Assembly: GCA_900491605.1 (NCBI GenBank)
Contig: UESW01004563.1
Span: forward strand, 62,001-126,000
Direction of reading: 5' to 3'
DNA: 64,000 nt
Source: Calamus simplicifolius
Lineage: Eukaryota > Streptophyta > Magnoliopsida > Arecales > Arecaceae
Shown here: piece after piece, positions 60,849 through 64,000 of the stretch
Layout: each line of letters opens with the position of its first letter
Position numbering within the stretch: position 1 is the stretch's first letter
The notes under the pieces: generated by a model
Told to the model about the DNA's origin: nothing
Databases searched by the model: none
Seen by the model: only the letters and a program-made list of their open reading frames with translations
Translations under genes and position numbers: made by a program

Positions 60849-62300
60849 GATGCAGGGCTTCATGTGCCGACTGGTGTCGGGCTTCACACCTGGCTGTTGC
60901 AGGGCTTCATGTGCCGACGGGCGTCGGGCTTCATGCCTGGCTGGTGCAGGGCTTATCGGGCTTTTGTTGCTGAGAGCCGGTGGTACACCGCTCTGCCATG
61001 GTACACTGGGCTTCATGCCTGGCTGGCCCAGGGCTTTGGTGCCGACCGGGGTCGGGCTTTTGTTGCTGAGAGCCGGTGGTACACCGCTCTGCCAGTGGTA
61101 CACTGGGCTTCATGCCTGGCTGGCCCAGGGCTTTGGTGCCGACCGGGGTCGGGCTTTTGTTGCTGAGAGCCGGTGGTACACCGCTCTGCCAGTGGTACAC
61201 TGGGCTTCATGCCTGGCTGGCCAGGGCTTTGGTGCCGACCGGGGTCGGGCTTTTGTTGCTGAGAGCCGGTGGTACACCGCTCTGCCAGTGGTACACTGGG
61301 CTTCATGCCTGGCTGGCCAGGGCTTTGGTGCCGACCGGGGTCGGGCTTTTGTTGCTGAGAGCCGGTGGTACACCGCTCTGCCAGTGGTACACTGGGCTTC
61401 ATGCCTGGCTGGCCCAGGGCTTTGGTGCCGACCGGGGTCGGGCTTTTGTTGCTGAGAGCCGGTGGTACACCGCTCTGCCAGTGGTACACTGGGCTTCATG
61501 CCTGGCTGGCCCAGGGCTTTGGTGCCGACCGGGGTCGGGCTTTTGTTGCTGAGAGCCGGTGGTACACCGCTCTGCCAGTGGTACACTGGGCTTCATGCCT
61601 GGCTGGCCAGGGCTTTGGTGCCGACCGGGGTCGGGCTTTTGTTGCTGAGAGCCGGTGGTACACCGCTCTGCCAGTGGTACACTGGGCTTCATGCCTGGCT
61701 GGCCCAGGGCTTTGGTGCCGACCGGGGTCGGGCTTTTGTTGCTGAGAGCCGGTGGTACACCGCTCTGCCAGTGGTACACTGGGCTTCATGCCTGGCTGGC
61801 CCAGGGCTTTGGTGCCGACCGGGGTCGGGCTTTTGTTGCTGAGAGCCGGTGGTACACCGCTCTGCCAGTGGTACACTGGGCTTCATGCCTGGCTGGCCCA
61901 GGGCTTTGGTGCCGACCGGGGTCGGGCTTTTGTTGCTGAGAGCCGGTGGTACACCGCTCTGCCAGTGGTACACTGGGCTTCATGCCTGGCTGGCCCAGGG
62001 CTTTGGTGCCGACCGGGGTCGGGCTTTTGTTGCTGAGAGCCGGTGGTACACCGCTCTGCCAGTGGTACACTGGGCTTCATGCCTGGCTGGCCCAGGGCTT
62101 TGGTGCCGACCGGGGTCGGGCTTTTGTTGCTGAGAGCCGGTGGTACACCGCTCTGCCAGTGGTACACTGGGCTTCATGCCTGGCTGGCCCAGGGCTTTGT
62201 GCCGACCGGGGTCGGGCTTTTGTTGCTGAGAGCCGGTGGTACACCGCTCTGCCAGTGGTACACTGGCTTCATGCCTGGCTAGCCCAGGGCTTTGGTGCTG
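60849..62300. repeat. Tandem array of ~14 units of 96-97 bp inside element D
   Basis: The phrase TCGGGCTTTTGTTGCTGAGA recurs about 14 times from 60955 to 62210 at 96-97 bp spacing. Units are nearly identical, differing mainly by one C in GGCTGGC(C)CAGGGC. 60849-60955 holds shorter, diverged units (about 50 bp) that look ancestral. Each unit contains perfect short dyads: CCGACC-GG-GGTCGG, CGGTG-GTA-CACCG, CCAGTG-GTA-CACTGG and CCTGG-CTGGC-CCAGG. Many open frames on both strands exist only because the unit lacks stops; none is called as a gene. Confidence 0.95.
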
Positions 62301-63510
62301 ATGGTACATCGGGCTTCCGAAACGCCAACACGAGGTTGGTCTTGATGGCTGATACAAGGTTGGTCTTCCCTGCATGATATTTTTAAGTGTCAATGAAAGA
62401 AAACTGTCTTAGGTGCATTGTACTTAGCTCTTGTAGCACCCCTGTTTTTCCTATGTGGACTTGAGCATTTCCGCCCGCTAGTGGTCTGCCCCTAGGGAAT
62501 CAAGTTGGGACGGCGCTTGGAGTCGGTTGATGACCAGCTCCTTTCCGAAATGAAGCTGGGGACCCATCTTTGGAGTGCAGTGAAGAGAGAGATGGGATCC
62601 AGAGCCGGGGACGCTGGAGCAGAGCCACGGACAAGAGTCGGAGTCGAACTCGGGAGCTAGAGGTCGCCGAGGGAAGCCCGAGCAGCCAACGGCCGTTGGA
62701 GATGAGCGGCTGGGAGAGTCTGCTGAAGTTGGACGGTTAGGAGATGATGTTGCTGGGAGTTATAGGATTCGGGCAGCCTCGACATTGATTCAAGGTAAGG
62801 AGCCCTCCAGCTTCCATGGTCCTTCTCTCTCCTATGAAGTCTCATTACGTGCATGGGTGCATGTAATGCATCTGGACGTGGCTGCTTTGGGAGCTTTCAC
62901 TTGGACCTGGGATGGCAGAGAGGAAGAGAAGCTTGCCTGGCGCTCGGGGATGTGGTGCCAGGAGCATGAAACGGGAGCCTCCGGGGCTGGATCTGAAGCC
63001 GAGGCGCTAGCGCCGGGTCTGGAGAAGAGCCAATGCCTCGGGGCAGAGTCGGGAACCGGAGCCATGGCCGAACCTTCCTCTGCATCGCTGTCCATAGGTG
63101 AGAAGACTGCTTGTGCGGCGAGTGGTGGCTCTCTGAGCTTTAAGTCGCTAATGGGCTTGATGATGTTGGACCTCTTGCTGGGGAGATTCCCAGCAGGATA
63201 AAGGATGGCTGGCCTGGGCAGTGACCAAAGGGCGAGTAGAAGCTTTTGCTCGCTGTTGCGTGGTCATAAGATGTTACTTCTAGAGCTTTTGGACAGCCAC
63301 CGTCAATATTTGGATTTGTAGAATGAGTGGCAACATGTTCTGTTTGAATGGTCTGAGATAGTGATGATGGAACGAAAGGCTGGCCTCCTGCTTCTCAGCT
63401 CATTGAAGGTGCCCCCAGCTTAACTGGTGAAATCTTCACAATCCACCATCTTCAGGATCCACCGTTTTGATAAAAGGGATGAGGATCTGCAAACTAGCAT
63501 CGTTGATCCC
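62301..63510. other. Element D internal non-repetitive region
   Basis: About 1.2 kb between the array and the PBS. On the minus strand a broken frame with Pro/Ser/Ala-rich sequence runs from about 63380 to 62660, the place where gag would lie, but no gag core or zinc knuckle is recognisable. It may be a gag remnant or an untranslated leader. The 138-aa plus-strand frame at 62785 is not supported. Confidence 0.45.
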
Positions 63511-63530
63511 CCCCTTCCTGGCGCGCCAAT
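63511..63530 (-). other. Element D primer-binding site
   Basis: The minus strand reads ATTGGCGCGCCAGGAAGGGG, one base from the LTR end, the same site as in elements A and B. Confidence 0.85.
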
Positions 63531-63531
63531 C

Positions 63532-64000
63532 TGATGACGCCAAATCACCAGCCTCGAGCGTGCGGTCGTATCCTCCAGTGAGCTCCTCGCACCTGCAAGC
63601 AAGTCTCGGGGGCCGGAGGGGGCCCCAGCGGGACCCTCTGACGCTCAAGTCAGTGGTCTGGACATCAGCTGTGAGCTTGAGGAAGCTCGAAAGAGAAAAA
63701 GAGAGAGAGAGGCCCAGAGAGGAACTCCCTCTGTGTGAGCATTTAGGAGTGTTATGAGTGTGTTACCTCCTCCCTGGTCGAGGTCCCTCTTACCTTTTTA
63801 TAGATGCCTGGAATCTGTGGGCTTGGGGCATGATCACTTGTCAGAGCATTAATTGATGGCAGTACAGTGGAGCTTACCTCCATATGACGTGTCAAACTGT
63901 AGGCCGTGTCCTGTCAGAGTAGGTGGTCACAGGGCATGGCCGATCGTTACGGCGCTTACCAAACATGTCCCCTACGTCATCTTTTTGGTTGTCCTATGCG
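63532..64000 (-). repeat. Element D 5' LTR, cut by the window end
   Basis: 469 bp that match 59545-60006 with few differences. A TATA box (minus CTATAAAAAG) lies at 63794-63803 and the conserved block at 63633-63650. The rest lies outside the window. Confidence 0.9.

Larger units (their letters stand above)
59545..64000 (-). mobile_element. Element D: LTR retrotransposon, minus strand, apparently non-autonomous; runs off the window
   Basis: Two direct repeats begin TGATGACGCCAAATC at 59545 and 63532. Just left of the second is the PBS in reverse (63511-63530), and just right of the first LTR is a pyrimidine tract (60765-60781), the reverse of a polypurine tract. The element therefore reads leftward, with its 5' LTR at the right. 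The interior is only 2.77 kb, is largely a tandem array, and has no recognisable RT or integrase. PBS, LTR start (TGATGTGGCTGAT) and the ACTTGAGCGTCGGAGGGTCC block tie it to Gypsy elements A and B. The right LTR is cut by the window end. Confidence 0.88.

Noticed and set aside
60955..62300. Regular array resembling a CRISPR array
   Set aside because: The whole 97-bp unit is conserved, with no variable spacers, and it sits in a eukaryotic retrotransposon. It is a plain tandem repeat.
60832..62393. Many long overlapping open frames on both strands (up to 207 aa)
   Set aside because: They arise because the 96-97 bp unit lacks stop codons in most frames; the same peptides repeat out of phase and on both strands. 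No start context, domain or codon signal supports a gene.

Overview
The window is plant nuclear DNA, almost certainly from a flowering plant and probably a monocot; a palm-like genome is a guess. The grounds are one plant bHLH gene with seven coding exons and GT-AG introns, plant-type transposons (CACTA, Harbinger-like, Copia, Tat-type Gypsy), a plant 18S rDNA fragment and degenerate plant telomere motifs (CCCTAAA). Only one gene looks intact. Most of the rest is transposon-derived.

Layout. (1) 1-2225: no gene; a field of diverged direct and inverted repeats. (2) 2229-8567: a CACTA (En/Spm) element with TIRs and a CTG target duplication. It holds a decayed leftward transposase, a GC-rich minisatellite, a captured 18S rDNA fragment and a chimeric 18S-stub/linker/telomere-like unit present three times. 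(3) 8571-13118: AT-rich intergenic DNA with a (TC)n(TA)n microsatellite and a 1.2-kb Harbinger/Tourist-type element with a TTA duplication. (4) 13119-45491: three retrotransposons nested like dolls. Gypsy A (5' LTR truncated) carries Gypsy B in its 3' LTR (duplication ACTTG). Gypsy B carries Copia C, in reverse orientation, near the end of its pol gene (duplication CATAC). A and B are Tat-type: sense gag-pol, then an antisense extra ORF before the 3' LTR. That antisense ORF appears to contain a small spliceosomal intron in both. All three elements have stops or frameshifts. (5) 45492-52186: intergenic DNA without a recognisable gene. (6) 52187-57067 and its 3' region: a bHLH49/bHLH62-like transcription factor, CDS 53412-57067, 502 aa. 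(7) 59545-64000 (runs off the end): Gypsy-type element D, reverse orientation, apparently non-autonomous, with about 14 copies of a 96-97 bp tandem repeat in its body.

Relations. A, B and D share LTR end style (TGATGTG at the start), the same primer-binding site and a conserved LTR block (ACTTGAGCGTCGGAGG), so they form one clade with otherwise different LTRs. Each carries its own GC-rich minisatellite in the LTR. B landed inside that conserved block of A. The most unusual items are the rDNA/telomere-like chimera in the CACTA element, the spliced antisense ORF, and the dyad-rich 97-bp array in D. All statements come from reading the sequence; no database search was possible.
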